A stretch of DNA of 64,000 bases from Topomyia yanbarensis (Eukaryota; Arthropoda; Insecta; Diptera; Culicidae). Position numbers and translations under genes: made by a program. Shown in pieces: positions 22,621-33,599 of this stretch. Where the stretch lies: contig NC_080671.1 in NCBI RefSeq assembly GCF_030247195.1, forward strand, positions 430,218,539 to 430,282,538, read 5' to 3'. The notes beneath the pieces were generated by a model, which was not told where the DNA came from, made no database searches, and saw only the letters and a program-made list of their open reading frames with translations. The first letter of the stretch is position 1, and every line of letters begins with the position of its first letter.

Positions 22621-23225
22621 TCATTCGTCACGCCCAAGACGACTTCTGACAGGACCAACCTGGCCGCCATTTTTATCGCTAATCATTCTAGCCCTTGAAC
22701 CCGCCAGTTCCCAATCGACAATGACTCTCTCAACCATAGCCAAACTAGGATTTTCTTCATTCAGAAGTTTTTCTTGCAAGTATTTGTCAAAAACTCCCAT
22801 AACGAGTTTATCCCGAATGGAAGTTTCTCTAAACTCACCAAAAGCACAGAATTCTGCTTGCAGCTTTACTGCAAGAACAAAATCTTCCGCTTTTTCATTC
22901 GGTCCTTGAACTTTGTTATAGAATTTATATCTTTGAATAAGGTCTGAATCGACCTTATCAAAGCGCTCTTTCAATTTTTTAGAAATGTCAGCGTTACATT
23001 TTTAAGATCATCAGAAGAAGGGTACAGAAGCTTTAGTTCCTCGTAAACAGTAGGACCGCTCAAGGTAACAAAAACTGCCTTTTGCCTAACGAGATATACT
23101 ATGCCATTTACTTGAAACAAATACTCGAGCCTCTCAGAGTAGTTGGTAAAAGAAGATCCAACTACATAGGGTTCAATAGAACCAATCAACACTTTATTGT
23201 ATGTACTTTCGCTCCCCTGAGCCAT
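22621..23225 (-). pseudogene. gypsy Gag fragment, in two frames
   Basis: The first part (23225-22971) reads FTNYSERLEYLFQVNGI and VTLSGPTVYEELKLLYPSSD. The second (22974-22621) reads MKERFDKVDSDLIQRYKFYN, DFVLAVKLQAEFCAFGEF and TSIRDKLVMGVFDKYLQEKL. This is the usual retrotransposon capsid pattern (DKLVxGxxDxxLQxxLL). The two parts are joined by a one-base frame change. Confidence 0.75.
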
Positions 23226-23343
23226 GCCTTAGAAATGCACAAACAGCGATGTAGATATGAAATGTGAAAAAGGAGAAATGAAATCGCTTACCAGATCAAT
23301 CCGATTTTCACTACTCACCACCCACATCTCGTAGTGAGAGACT

Positions 23344-23514
23344 GCCCGGTCAAACCATTCGGAATTTGATTCGGAATCCTGAATGGAGTCAGTATGGATT
23401 CCAAATCAAATGCAACAACCGATTCTGAGTCGGAATCGGTTGTTGCATTTGATTTGGAATCCATAATGACTGCATTAAGAAATCCGAACCGGTTCCGAAA
23501 TGAGTTTAACTGGG
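23344..23514. mobile_element. fold-back element family F1, copy at 23.4 kb
   Basis: A near-perfect hairpin: ATGGATTCCAAATCAAATGC then AACAACCGATTC pairs with GAATCGGTTGTT and its continuation to 23463. The outer arms carry GTCAAACCATTCGG and the inverted CCGAAATGAGTTTAACTGGG. Related pieces lie at 24370-24460 and 48384-48543. Confidence 0.65.
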
Positions 23515-24704
23515 TGGTAGTGTTGCAGAAACTTTCCGCCACTTGCTTCGGAATTCCTGAACCGCTCGATTCGACGATCCTGCCAAGCAGCAATCAAGCC
23601 AGCAGCACCGAACAAAAAATACTGCGCACTAATAAACTGCTCGAATTCCGATGGCAGCAAATCGTGGATAATGCCACTGAAAGCTAGACACTCGTCAAAT
23701 CTTGCGCTGAAAGAAACAAAAAGAAATTATTAGTTCCTTTGTTTTAGTCGTTTTTTTCTGCTGAATAGGTTCAATTTCTAAATTTTTGGCTTCCAATCTT
23801 TTGTCGAAAAACAAAGTTTGATTTGCACGACACAAAAGATACACAAAAGATAGAAAGAAAGCTTGGAATACTAAAAAAACGAAACCGTCGCAACAGTATT
23901 TTAGTAAACTACTTACGAGGACACCAGTTTTTCCGAAAAGCAAACTTTTCTCGGGTGCAATTCTCCCGGAAACACAGCTGCCTTTCCCAAACAAATTTCA
24001 CTAGCGACTCTACTACGGCCGCGGAAAAACTCAATAAATTTTACTACACTTTACACTCCAATAAACCACAAAAAAAAATTATCCTCGTCGCCACTTTACT
24101 AATCTAATTTATTAATTATAAAAAGGAGGATTTCTTTTTATGCTTTAGTGTGAAAGAATACACGCGTTCCTGTTGGTAGTTCAACTAAAAATGAGTTGAC
24201 TGCTGAGCAGTGTAGCCACAATTAAATCTGTACCGGGAGTTGAAAAATCTTTTCTATCTGTACTCTTCTATAGAAAAATCTGTATCGGATTCTGTACCCA
24301 AATAATAACAAGGTTGTTTTAAAAAAATCATTTTTCTTATACATATTTTTCATTCGGGGAAATGAAACCAGACATTCTGACTGGGTTGTTTTATTTGAGC
24401 TGGAATTCCGCAAGAAACCAGTTAGAAATCCGGATGATGAGTTTGACTGGGTAATGTAAATATCAGCTCCAGCTCAAATTCTTGTTGCTACTTTGTTTGC
24501 AACCAAAAGTGGCCAACAAAGTTTGTGGCGAGAAGCTGAGATGGGGCTGGTAATATCAATAGGATGCGAGAAACATGCTTGCAGGCATTCAAATGGAGCA
24601 GGTCAGAGTAAACGTATGCACTTCGAGAAGATTCACTCGCCTTCCACTTAGACATCATCCCTTTGATTTGCTGGAAGCAGGTTTCTCGCATTTCGCATTC
24701 TAAT

Positions 24705-25064
24705 CAGTGTTGCTAAAAGAGCAAGAAGCCAACATATCCTCGTTCGCCTGCGAGCGCGAGACTCACACTGTATGCTCCCTACTGCTGTACACACGTTTTC
24801 GAAGAACTCTCAACTATGTGACAATCAGCACGAGCGGTAATTATGTTTGATTCATGTGAGTTATCTGCCTTCGCTATAGGCTCGTGTGTCACTCGCACTC
24901 TTGTCCGCTCGCTGGATATCAGCTCTAACGGCGAGTGGGTTCCCATTATGGGACTCCTCGGCTGCGAGTTTTTACTGCATGCCACCCACTCCCGTGTGCT
25001 AAGCACTCTTTACAGCTCTGAAGATGTTTATTAGAACAGCACGTATACACTCTTTTAGCAACTG
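24705..25064. mobile_element. short inverted-repeat element with hAT-like ends
   Basis: CAGTGTTGCTAAAAGAG on the left and CTCTTTTAGCAACTG on the right are inverted, with a two-base difference. The 360-bp body is less AT-rich than its surroundings (CTCGTGTGTCACTCGCACTC). No convincing 8-bp duplication was found. Confidence 0.45.
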
Positions 25065-26865
25065 GGAGCGCTCGTAAAGGAGCGAAGGGATCGAATACGG
25101 CATTCTGATGAAATCCTAGAACAGTGCAAGCAAAAGCTAACTAAACTAACAGTGCGCGTGTTCGCATTAAATTGTCATTGCATTACATACGTTATCTGTC
25201 TATACAGGTTTATGCCGGTCGTATTTAAAGAACAAATTAAATATATTGATTTTCTTATTTTTTTTTAAATATGTAAACAAATTATAAGTGCGGTGTCTTA
25301 AATAAAACTTGTCTTTTAAGGGGCGACTACTCTAAACAGCTCAAACTGAAAGTAATTTTGCTATACGATTTTGATGGCAAGGTGACAATGGACCTCTCGT
25401 TAAGGTTTATGTATACATTCATTATGAATGACAAATTTGAAGTCAGGCAAAGCCACACACGAGCGTTCGAAGAGAAGACGTTCAACCATTTCCATATCAA
25501 GGAGTGCCGCGGTGGGCATGATAACTCTTGATACAATTGTCTGAAATAGGAAATTCAATAAGATTTTTGAAACATAGACTTGTAGTTACTCTATGAACCA
25601 AAAAAAAAAAAACCGTTGGAATTTCGGAAAATGGCATAAGAAAAACCGAAAAATAAAATTCGATCACTTTTTTTCAAAATAACGAGGAAGATTTTTGTAT
25701 TCCATTTTCCCTTAGTTCATCGACTGACTACACATGATATGCATTCTCATAAATAATCAAGTCAATTCGTTGAATGGTTTTTGAGTCATCGGCAATTTGA
25801 AAAAGGCGGTTTCGAGAAAGACACTATTAAAGTTGCCGATAGACTGAAATCATTGAAACGCATCGTTGTTTAGTACAAAAGAAGATCAGTGTGGCCACCG
25901 AGATTCCGCCGGGCTTTTCTAGAGGTTCAATACTAACAATTAAACGAATAAAAAAATATTGATGTTTTTCCCACTACACCACCCTTAGGAAATGATACCA
26001 CATATTCTATAAAAGCCCATACTGGCTAATCGGTTTGCATGTTTGTAAGGAAGGATGTATGTGATATCCAGCAATGAAATCTAAAACTTTTTAAGGATAG
26101 TTTCTTTTTTGAACAATGAAAATTGGAAACATGAATTCAATATAATTGAAAAATTGGAAACATGAATTCAATATAATACAATATAAAGTTAAAAAAAATA
26201 ATCTGCTACTACCAATTTTACTGAGATGGTAAATGGAATAAAGTTCCGTCTCATTAGTATATAGTAAATTATCGTGAATAATTATTTTAACAGTATTGTG
26301 CAAACTGTTGTTTTTGTCAAGAAGAATCAGTATTACCGAAAACAATGTTGTTCAGTCAGGTTCAAATCTCAATTAGTACAGATTTATAAAACTTTTGCTA
26401 TATATTTGTTTAAATTATCTAATCCTAAGATTATGTGTATGAATAAGAGAAGCAAGTGAATCACGATAGTAGGAATTAATTCACAGATATTTCGTTTCTT
26501 TAGGCATTTTGATTTTCATTTAAATTCAGCATTTTCAAAATTTTCATTTTCGGTGCCCTACCAAGATGCTCAAAGAGAAACTATTTTCATTTAAGTTTGA
26601 TTTTAATAATTCCCTTAACTATTCTTTACAATTTGACTATTAATTCTATAATTTTTCATCCCACATCCATGCTTTTGGTCAAATTTAAATATTAAATCAT
26701 CCATTATACTATTTCATTACCATTGAAAATGACTTTTATACTTAATTCGGCAAAAAAATATCTGGGAAAGCTAGCGTGAGAAGTCGACGAGCAAGTAAAA
26801 ATTACTATTTTAATGCTAGTATTGCTTGTGGCACAAAAACTCGATTCGAACCGTATTACGCACTT

Positions 26866-27114
26866 CTTGAGCGTTTTTTCAAAACGTCATATCTGCAATG
26901 AGTTACTCTCTTTGTTTACTGTCTCTTTCGATTTTTACGGCGTCACTATAACACTTTTCACTTATTTTACAGTACAGATCAAAAGACGGTGGTTTTAACT
27001 AGCATATTATGCAAAGAGTTGAGGGATAAATGTTAAAGTGACCGAATTATTAACAGAAGAGAAAGTAAACAGAGTAACTCATTGCAGATATGACGTTTTG
27101 AAAAAACGCTCAAG
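26866..27114. mobile_element. MITE family M2 with 4-bp target duplication, copy 2
   Basis: Nearly identical to 17662-17914 over its whole length, with a few substitutions and small indels. ACTT is duplicated at 26862-26865 and 27115-27118. The right border is two bases from the duplication of the next element (27121). Confidence 0.87.
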
Positions 27115-27128
27115 ACTTAACATTCTAC

Positions 27129-28325
27129 CTAGGATAGGATCCGCCAGCTGGCTTCTTATATTTTGCTAATCCCTGCTGAAAACGACATACCCCCACTCGA
27201 CCAATGTTGCGAAAATATTTGTTTTGTTACTGTCGTGTCCAAAACTAAAATTGTTCTGATTAAAATATTCTATATTATGTATCAATTTCACGCTCCGGGA
27301 GAAATCAATGATTTAGTCTTTATATCCGCATTTAAATGATCATTACGGGTCTTCCATCGGAATACAGCAAAGCAAAATAATATATATTTGTTGTTGGCCA
27401 TTACGAAAAATATTTCCATGCTCTTAATTTTTGTAAGTTGCTTTCTGAGTCGAGCAACCTCATTCACGAGATCAATCTTCTCTGTTCGCATTTGGTTTAA
27501 ATATTCTAAAACTACTTTTTTGCAAGGCTTAATTTTTGTTTAGTTTGTATAGGTGTTTAGGTTTGTTCAAGTACTTCATGTGATTTTTTCGGAGAAAACA
27601 GCAGTAGAAAATAACACGCTTCTATTTCCACCGATGACTGATGCAGTTGAAAACTGTAAAATTCAACTGTATCGATAATACTAAAAGAAGAACAACAAGC
27701 GATTTCCAGGATAACTTTCTCACGATTTGCCCCAAAGTATTGCGAATCTTTTCTTAAATTCACATTGCGACTTTTCAGCCATGCGCCACAGGGCCGTGCG
27801 TTGAATTACGCGCCCATCTAGTTTGCATCAGTGCGAGTGAGAAAACATTTTGACGTTTGTTTTTGTTTCGACCGCACTCGTGTGTATCCCATATAGCAAC
27901 AACTCGACGAAATGCTATATTATCTCGCGATAGACAATACTCCCAATTTACTCGGCGCTGGAACAAAGACAATTTTTACATGAAGTTGAAATAATTTTCA
28001 TACTTAGGCTAAATAGTCAGTTACTCGGTTAGATTTGGAAAAGAGAGATAAAATGTTTGAATTCGTCTGCCAGAAAATGCCTTGCACTTCATAATTACAG
28101 ACGGACGTTATGGAAAGAAAGCGGAATCTCAAGAAAACAAAAAAAACAAAACGGTAAACAAACGTTGTTTTACGTTTTATATCACAATACGACAACACTT
28201 CCAAGCAGCCCTTTAGTACTTTTAGTTTCCAAGCCGAACGTTTGCCAATGTCACTTTCGTCCAATCACGAGCTGGTTCAGAATTGGTTCAAAAACAGGGG
28301 ACAGAGCTGGCGGATCCTATCCTAG
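27129..28325. mobile_element. 1.2-kb element with 21-bp perfect inverted termini and 8-bp duplication
   Basis: Both termini begin CTAGGATAGGATCCGCCAGC (21 bp identical when inverted: 27129-27149 and 28305-28325). CATTCTAC flanks both sides exactly (27121-27128 and 28326-28333). An 8-bp duplication fits hAT, P or related groups, but the terminus matches none I know. Internal frames are short (about 60-86 codons, minus strand) without a recognisable transposase. One begins MRTEKIDLVNEVARLRKQL, a possible coiled coil. Confidence 0.8.
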
Positions 28326-28800
28326 CATTCTACTAATAAATTTAGCTCGTAGACTGGTTAGTTCGACTGGCCTATCTATGAGTGTACCATCTCTATAACT
28401 TCTAATACATGTGTTTTGACAGCTCGCAGTTTTCAGTAGCAGCTTGACTACTCGCACAGTGTGGAGTTCAAGTTAATGAGAAGTGCGCAAAATCATTCAC
28501 TAGAGATTTCTTCTAATACAGTCTGCTGGCTGTTTCAATTTGGGACTGTGAACGAATTCTTTAAAATATATAACGCATACAGTACTTTTCTTACAGCTGA
28601 TAGATTTGCTCTGAGTCCGCGTAATTTGGAGGATAAGTGCAGCGTATATTGGTCTTGGTCACAAAATTTTCAAGAAATTAAGTACTTATGTTTGTTATTG
28701 GGTTTGATCTAGAAACCATGTATTTAATCCGAATGTCAAGCACAGGTCTTGATCCGATTCATTTTATGCAGAATGTACCAGGAATGGTCATAGATGTATA

Positions 28801-28877
28801 CTACCCATGATCGCATATTTGTCCCGGTTTATATGGGATTTCCTATCTTTATGGGACTGACTTGCGATCATAGGCAG
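28801..28877. repeat. 77-bp hairpin element
   Basis: CTACCCATGATCGCA at the start pairs with TGCGATCATAGGCAG at the end, and GTCCC pairs with GGGAC inside. Preceded by TA. It shares the CTGCC...GGGAC layout with 40835-40910. Confidence 0.55.
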
Positions 28878-30369
28878 TGTTCATTCGTCGTTTTCTACAA
28901 CGAAGTATTTTCGTGCATTGTAAATAGTTGATTTCGTTCATTTCATTTACAAATTTTAATTTTTTTTAAATTTTGCATATTACGTGTACGTTGCACGATA
29001 TAGAAATTATATTTCGTGAATGAAACGAAATGATTCGTTATTTAAAAAAAAGGTTTGTGTGTATTACTAACGATTTCGTTGTTTGCACGAATTTATTTTC
29101 GTTCATCTTAGAAAAATTTTCGTGTTCAATTATAAATATTTTTTTCCTCGATCTTTTAAGGTCGATGTTTGACAATACCATTTTTTTATTAGATTAAAGG
29201 GATCGATCTGGAAAAATGGATTTTATTTCAAACATCTCACCATTATTGAGTACTTGATTGAATGCGGTATTTTTTGTTCGTGACAATCATGAAAAAATGT
29301 TTATAAAAATTAGCTTCACTCTTGTAGTAACTATTCAATTTTATGCATATATTCTTTCAGTGACAGATTTGACAATAAAAACTGGACTTCATTATCCCAC
29401 AAAAAATCTCAAACTTCAATATAGGTATTTTTGATCAATAAACTAATGCATACCACACCAAAAAATAATGAAATTTAAACGACATATAAACCAATACGTA
29501 TGTAAACACACAAAGCTTGAATCAAAAATTTGATTGAAAGTTAAGTTGAATTCGTTGCACTCAATTGGAGCATCAAAAAGCATATGATTTTACACTTTCG
29601 TTCGTATAATATTACATGTCACTTATTTTACAGCAATGTTGGTTTAAAAATACAAGTCCATTGGCATCCCGTTTAATGAAACTGTAATCTTCAATCAACG
29701 TGTAAAATTATAATAAAATTTGTTGAAGAAAGCACCACAAGTTGTGTGAATTTGTGGTGGAACTTAATTTTACAATTTTATTCATGCTCCAAATATGTGC
29801 ATGAAAATAAATTTAAAAGTATAAAATATTTTTTTCCGTGTAACATTGAGGGGAATTGTACATATTTGACATTTTTAGGTTCCACATATTTACAAGTGGT
29901 AATCCAAGCGATTCCGCAGTTTTTTTTTAAATTTACATTTTAATGCGACCGCATTACGTAAATTTAAAAACGGATACGTTTATGACTTCGTTGTACAAAA
30001 AGTGAATCGATGAATCGAGAATTTTCCGCGCCATTTCCTTTTCCGTTATACCAGTGTCATATTAACCTCGTTCCAGACGATACATCAGCTTCCATCAACG
30101 TAAATGTACCTCAACGCCACGTCACCGTTCCATCAAGATGAGTTGAATGCGTCTCTCGTTCACACTTTCCGTACGTCAAAGCATTCCGTGCTGTTGATGT
30201 TGTGTGTGAATACCTCCATTTAACTAATTTTGACGTTCCCGTGACGTGCTGTACCGGTGACGAAAGCCAGACGTATTGTGCAAATCGATCTTCGAACAGC
30301 CGCGGCTTGTACTTTGTACATAAAATATACGAATAAATTCATTTTCATTTAACATTCTTGGTCTACCAC

Positions 30370-30640
30370 CGAAGAACGAAATGCGAGTGGGAGCGAGAGC
30401 GCTAGCGACTGAAAGAGTGTGAGTAAAGGCTAACGCGGTTAAGAGTGCGAGTGGATACGATTGTGTTAAAGAGCGCGAGTGGCTACGAGTGGGAGTACGG
30501 ACAAGTGGGAGCATGGGGGAGTTGGAGCATGGGTGAGCGAGAGCATGGACGAGTGGTAGCAGCAGTAGGAGTGCGTGCCAGTGGGTGGGTGCGTACGAAA
30601 GAGTGGGTTTCAATATGTGCAATTTGAGTGGCTTTTGGCC
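30370..30640. repeat. degenerate GAGTGGGA-type purine-rich repeat
   Basis: Variants of GAGTGGGAGC / GCGAGTGGCTACGAGTGGG run for about 250 bp. The minus strand gives a 171-codon Ser/Thr/Leu/Pro-rich frame, which is best explained as a repeat artefact. Confidence 0.55.
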
Positions 30641-31047
30641 GACTGGCACTCGCAGAAATTCTACCCGGCTGGGGAGTGAACGAAAGAAAAGCATGCATGG
30701 AGAACACTCGGATACGAGTGTTGGGTGCAATGAGAACACGCGAATGAGAAATATAGGAGTTATTTTTACGAGTTCAGCAACACTGATTCTAATGTCAGCT
30801 TCAGTTCAAGCTCAATAAGTATCAGCTCCACTTCAGATTCTTGCTTTCACTGCTGCCTAGCTCAACGTTTACCCTGTTTACTGGGATGCATCGCAGGGTT
30901 AAATTATTTTACCTTGCTGTCTTGTAAAAAATCTGTACTTTTTTACAAAAATCTGTAATCTGTACCGTACAGAATCTGTACCAAGAATGCTTCAAAAATC
31001 TGTATCTTTGTAAATAAATCTGTACTTGTGGCATCACTGCTGCTGAG

Positions 31048-32490
31048 CAGCCAATGCTTTTTATTTTGCCTTTCTCTTCATGCTCACGCATACAATCGAA
31101 CGAGATACACAGAACTAAGAGAAGAGACGACAACAGGCTTCTTGCTCTTCTTAATTTTATCTACCAGGCCCTGTCGTAATTTCAAAGACAACAAGCATCC
31201 ATCGTTGCCAGATTCCATTTGCCTGTTTTTTCACAATTGCTGAAAATAATTGTACCTCAAATATCGATCCTCTGTCAAGAATTCACAATACTAGCTGCAT
31301 TTAAAAATCAAATTTTATGTTTATTCGTGTCTTTCTTAACAATACACGTAGTTATATCGTCATTCAGGGTATTTATTCAATTTGCATTAAATGTTCATGT
31401 GTTTGAAAAGTAGCCAAAATAAATTCAGCAGCACTGTTTTTCATTCCGGTTGAAAATATTATGAACGCTCTTGACTATCAAAACGACCAATCAGAAGCTG
31501 GTTCAATATTGAGGTTAGGACTGGATCAAATTGGCTACGCGATTGTCTTCTCTTCTCTTAGACACAGAAGATGAATCTCTACTGGGTCATTTCACGAAGG
31601 TATAACATAAGCCAGAGCTACCGAGGATCACAATAGATCAGATGATCTTAGGCAGCTCAATGGTATGATTTTGAGAGACGCTTGGCGGACGTTGGACGGT
31701 TTTTGGGTTTCAATGGGACTTCAATTTGGAGGTGCATCTTTTGTTTTGTGTTGTGTCGAATGTGCAGGAAGTGTTGTATGAGGTGTAGAATTCTGGTGTT
31801 AAATGACTTTTTGATTATTTCAGTGTGAACGTTTTTAGGTCCCAATGGCTCCCAACTTCAACAAATATTTAGTTTTTTTGCGGTTTAAGGCCGGATCTCG
31901 GCGTCTCATGTATGTTTAACATGTTTTAGCATGGAGGGAAGATTGGAACCTGCATTTCCACAATAATGTCTCGTCTCGGTTTGGAGTTTTCATGTTGCTT
32001 TTCTTGATATAGCGCCGGGTCCCCGCGTTTCACGCATGTCTGGCATTAGGTGTTGAGGGGGCAGGTTCGTTTTCTGGGCTTTCGGATTGTCCCCCTGTAG
32101 GGATTTTTCGCGGGGGCAGGATCCGTTTAGATTCGAGTTTTACGTGGGGCTGAGGCTTTCGCGGTGTGCTTTTTAAAAATTCAGGATTTGTATTCTTATC
32201 GGCGCCTTACAGTACATCATTCTCGAAAACCTACGCCCGCGAACTTGAAGACAAATTCGGCCCGGTGATTAAGTCAACGAGTTGGTACTTACGTGGTTTC
32301 CAGTGCGAACATCCAAACACCCGTTTATCCGCGATCGTGAATTATCCTGCCCCAATCCCCGGTCCTAACAAAGTATGTTTATTAGTGTTTCGGATTCTCC
32401 TCGTCAATAACTAACACCAACTTAATGCCTGTTAGATAAGCCCAAACCAACACCAAATTAGCGCTAGTTAGACACTAAAATCCAAAAAAA
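31048..32490. other. no gene seen
   Basis: No conserved protein frame. The stretch from about 31650 is G/T-rich and could be transposon debris, but I could not assign it. A frame at 32166-32414 (82 codons) has no motif. Confidence 0.35.
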
Positions 32491-33480
32491 TCGCACCGTT
32501 AGCCACCTGCCTATCGAAAGCGTGCCTATAGTTGTGTGCCGCCGTGTTGTCCGAAAGTCCATATGAGAAGGTGATGAAGTCCCTTAAGACATCGTGCGAA
32601 GCGTTCTTCTGGGTTGATTTGATGATAGTCCTCTACTGGCTTCAATCGTGCCCGTCGCGCTGGGAAACGTTTATTGTTGTGTCCACAATCCACTCCATTA
32701 CCGGTTTTTACAATTGGCAGCACGTTCCCGGAGAGTCCAACCCAGCAGACCCTATATATCGAGGTGTCAATCCGACCGATATCATGAACCACGAGTTTTG
32801 GTGGATAGGACCGAAATGGTTATCGATTTCACCACACCACTGGCCACGCACTGTACTACCAGCGTTCGATTTATCCACACTGCTAAAGAGCAAAAGCAAT
32901 GTCGCCGTGATGTCGGTAACGGTAGCCGAACCATCGTTCTCCGTTCGACTGTTCAGTCGCTATTCCCACTTTGCGAACCTACGTCGTTCCATCGCATATT
33001 GGATGCGATATTTCCGCTCTCTACGAGCTGCATTCCAGAAAACCAAGCCAATGCCGTTTGACTCGCTCTCGACGGCCGATCTACGCGAGGCTGATTGAGC
33101 TTTGCGTCGCGTAGCCTAACGGGAGATGTTGTCCAAGGAGCTCTCCAAAATAACCAGACGTGTGAACCCCTTCCAGCATCGTTAAAGTGACTGAAACCGA
33201 CGATGTATAAAGATGGCGTTATTCGAGTCGATGGGGGACTCAAATACGCCGTAGCTTCGGAAGAAATGAAGCACCTGATAATGCTGCTTGTTAACATCCG
33301 CTGGCCGTGTTGTTGACCGAGTACTACCACAGCAATTTGTTACACGCAGGACCACAACTGACTCTAACTACATGACGCCAGAAGTACTGGGTGATTGGAG
33401 GACGCGACCTCATTCGCCGCACGTACCATCAGTGCCACACGTGTTTCGCAGCAAGCCCCGTTTGATCCAGTTAGCGGCGT
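32490..33480 (+). pseudogene. BEL/Pao pol fragment (RNase H to integrase zinc domain)
   Basis: The frame at 32532 reads FFWVDLMIVLYWLQSCPSRW, then NWQHVPGESNPADPIYRGV and NHEFWWIGPKWL. This is the characteristic BEL/Pao RNase H tail and spacer, and LREAD then follows. After stops and frame changes, LTEYYHSNLLHAGPQLTL and DLIRRTYHQCHTC give the His-His-Cys-Cys zinc-binding motif of the integrase. Confidence 0.82.
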
Positions 33481-33496
33481 AGTGATAAAATTTTTC

Positions 33497-33512
33497 GGGG
33501 GGGGGGGGGGGG
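33497..33512 (+). repeat. 16-base G homopolymer
   Basis: An uninterrupted run of 16 G bases immediately after the BEL integrase zinc domain. Such runs are rare and length-unstable; the count may reflect sequencing or assembly error. It marks the left edge of non-BEL sequence. Confidence 0.7.
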
Positions 33513-33599
33513 TATTAATATTTTTGAATAGATATGAACAAATGTTCAAAAACAATTTGAGCAGGAAAAAATGTACAAAAACCAACAACACAGGGAACG

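Larger units (their letters stand above)
20940..23225 (-). mobile_element. Ty3/gypsy-type LTR retrotransposon relic
   Basis: Gag, protease and reverse transcriptase follow one another on the minus strand, while RNase H and integrase are absent, so the 3' half is lost. Long terminal repeats were not identified. A 50-bp T-rich stretch near 22570-22625 interrupts the link between gag and the zinc-knuckle region. The relic lies antisense to carrier A within its first intron. Confidence 0.85.
24208..31039. mobile_element. hAT-like element ends bracketing 6.8 kb
   Basis: The left end CAGTGTAGCCACAATTAAAT and the inverted right end CAGTGATGCCACAAGTACAG share a hAT-type terminus (CAGTGNNGCCACAA). 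CTGCTGAG is present exactly at 24200-24207 and again at 31040-31047, the expected 8-bp hAT duplication. AATCTGTAC words cluster just inside both ends. No hAT transposase is visible between them. The middle contains other elements, so the simplest reading is a short non-autonomous hAT element later split by insertions. Confidence 0.75.

Noticed and set aside
25327..25536. Minus-strand 69-codon frame as part of a hAT transposase within the 6.8-kb block
   Set aside because: No hAT dimerisation motif or catalytic pattern is visible; the frame is short and isolated.
30224..30739. 171-codon minus-strand frame rich in Ser, Thr, Pro and Leu
   Set aside because: It coincides with a degenerate GAGTGGGA repeat; the opposite frames are open too.
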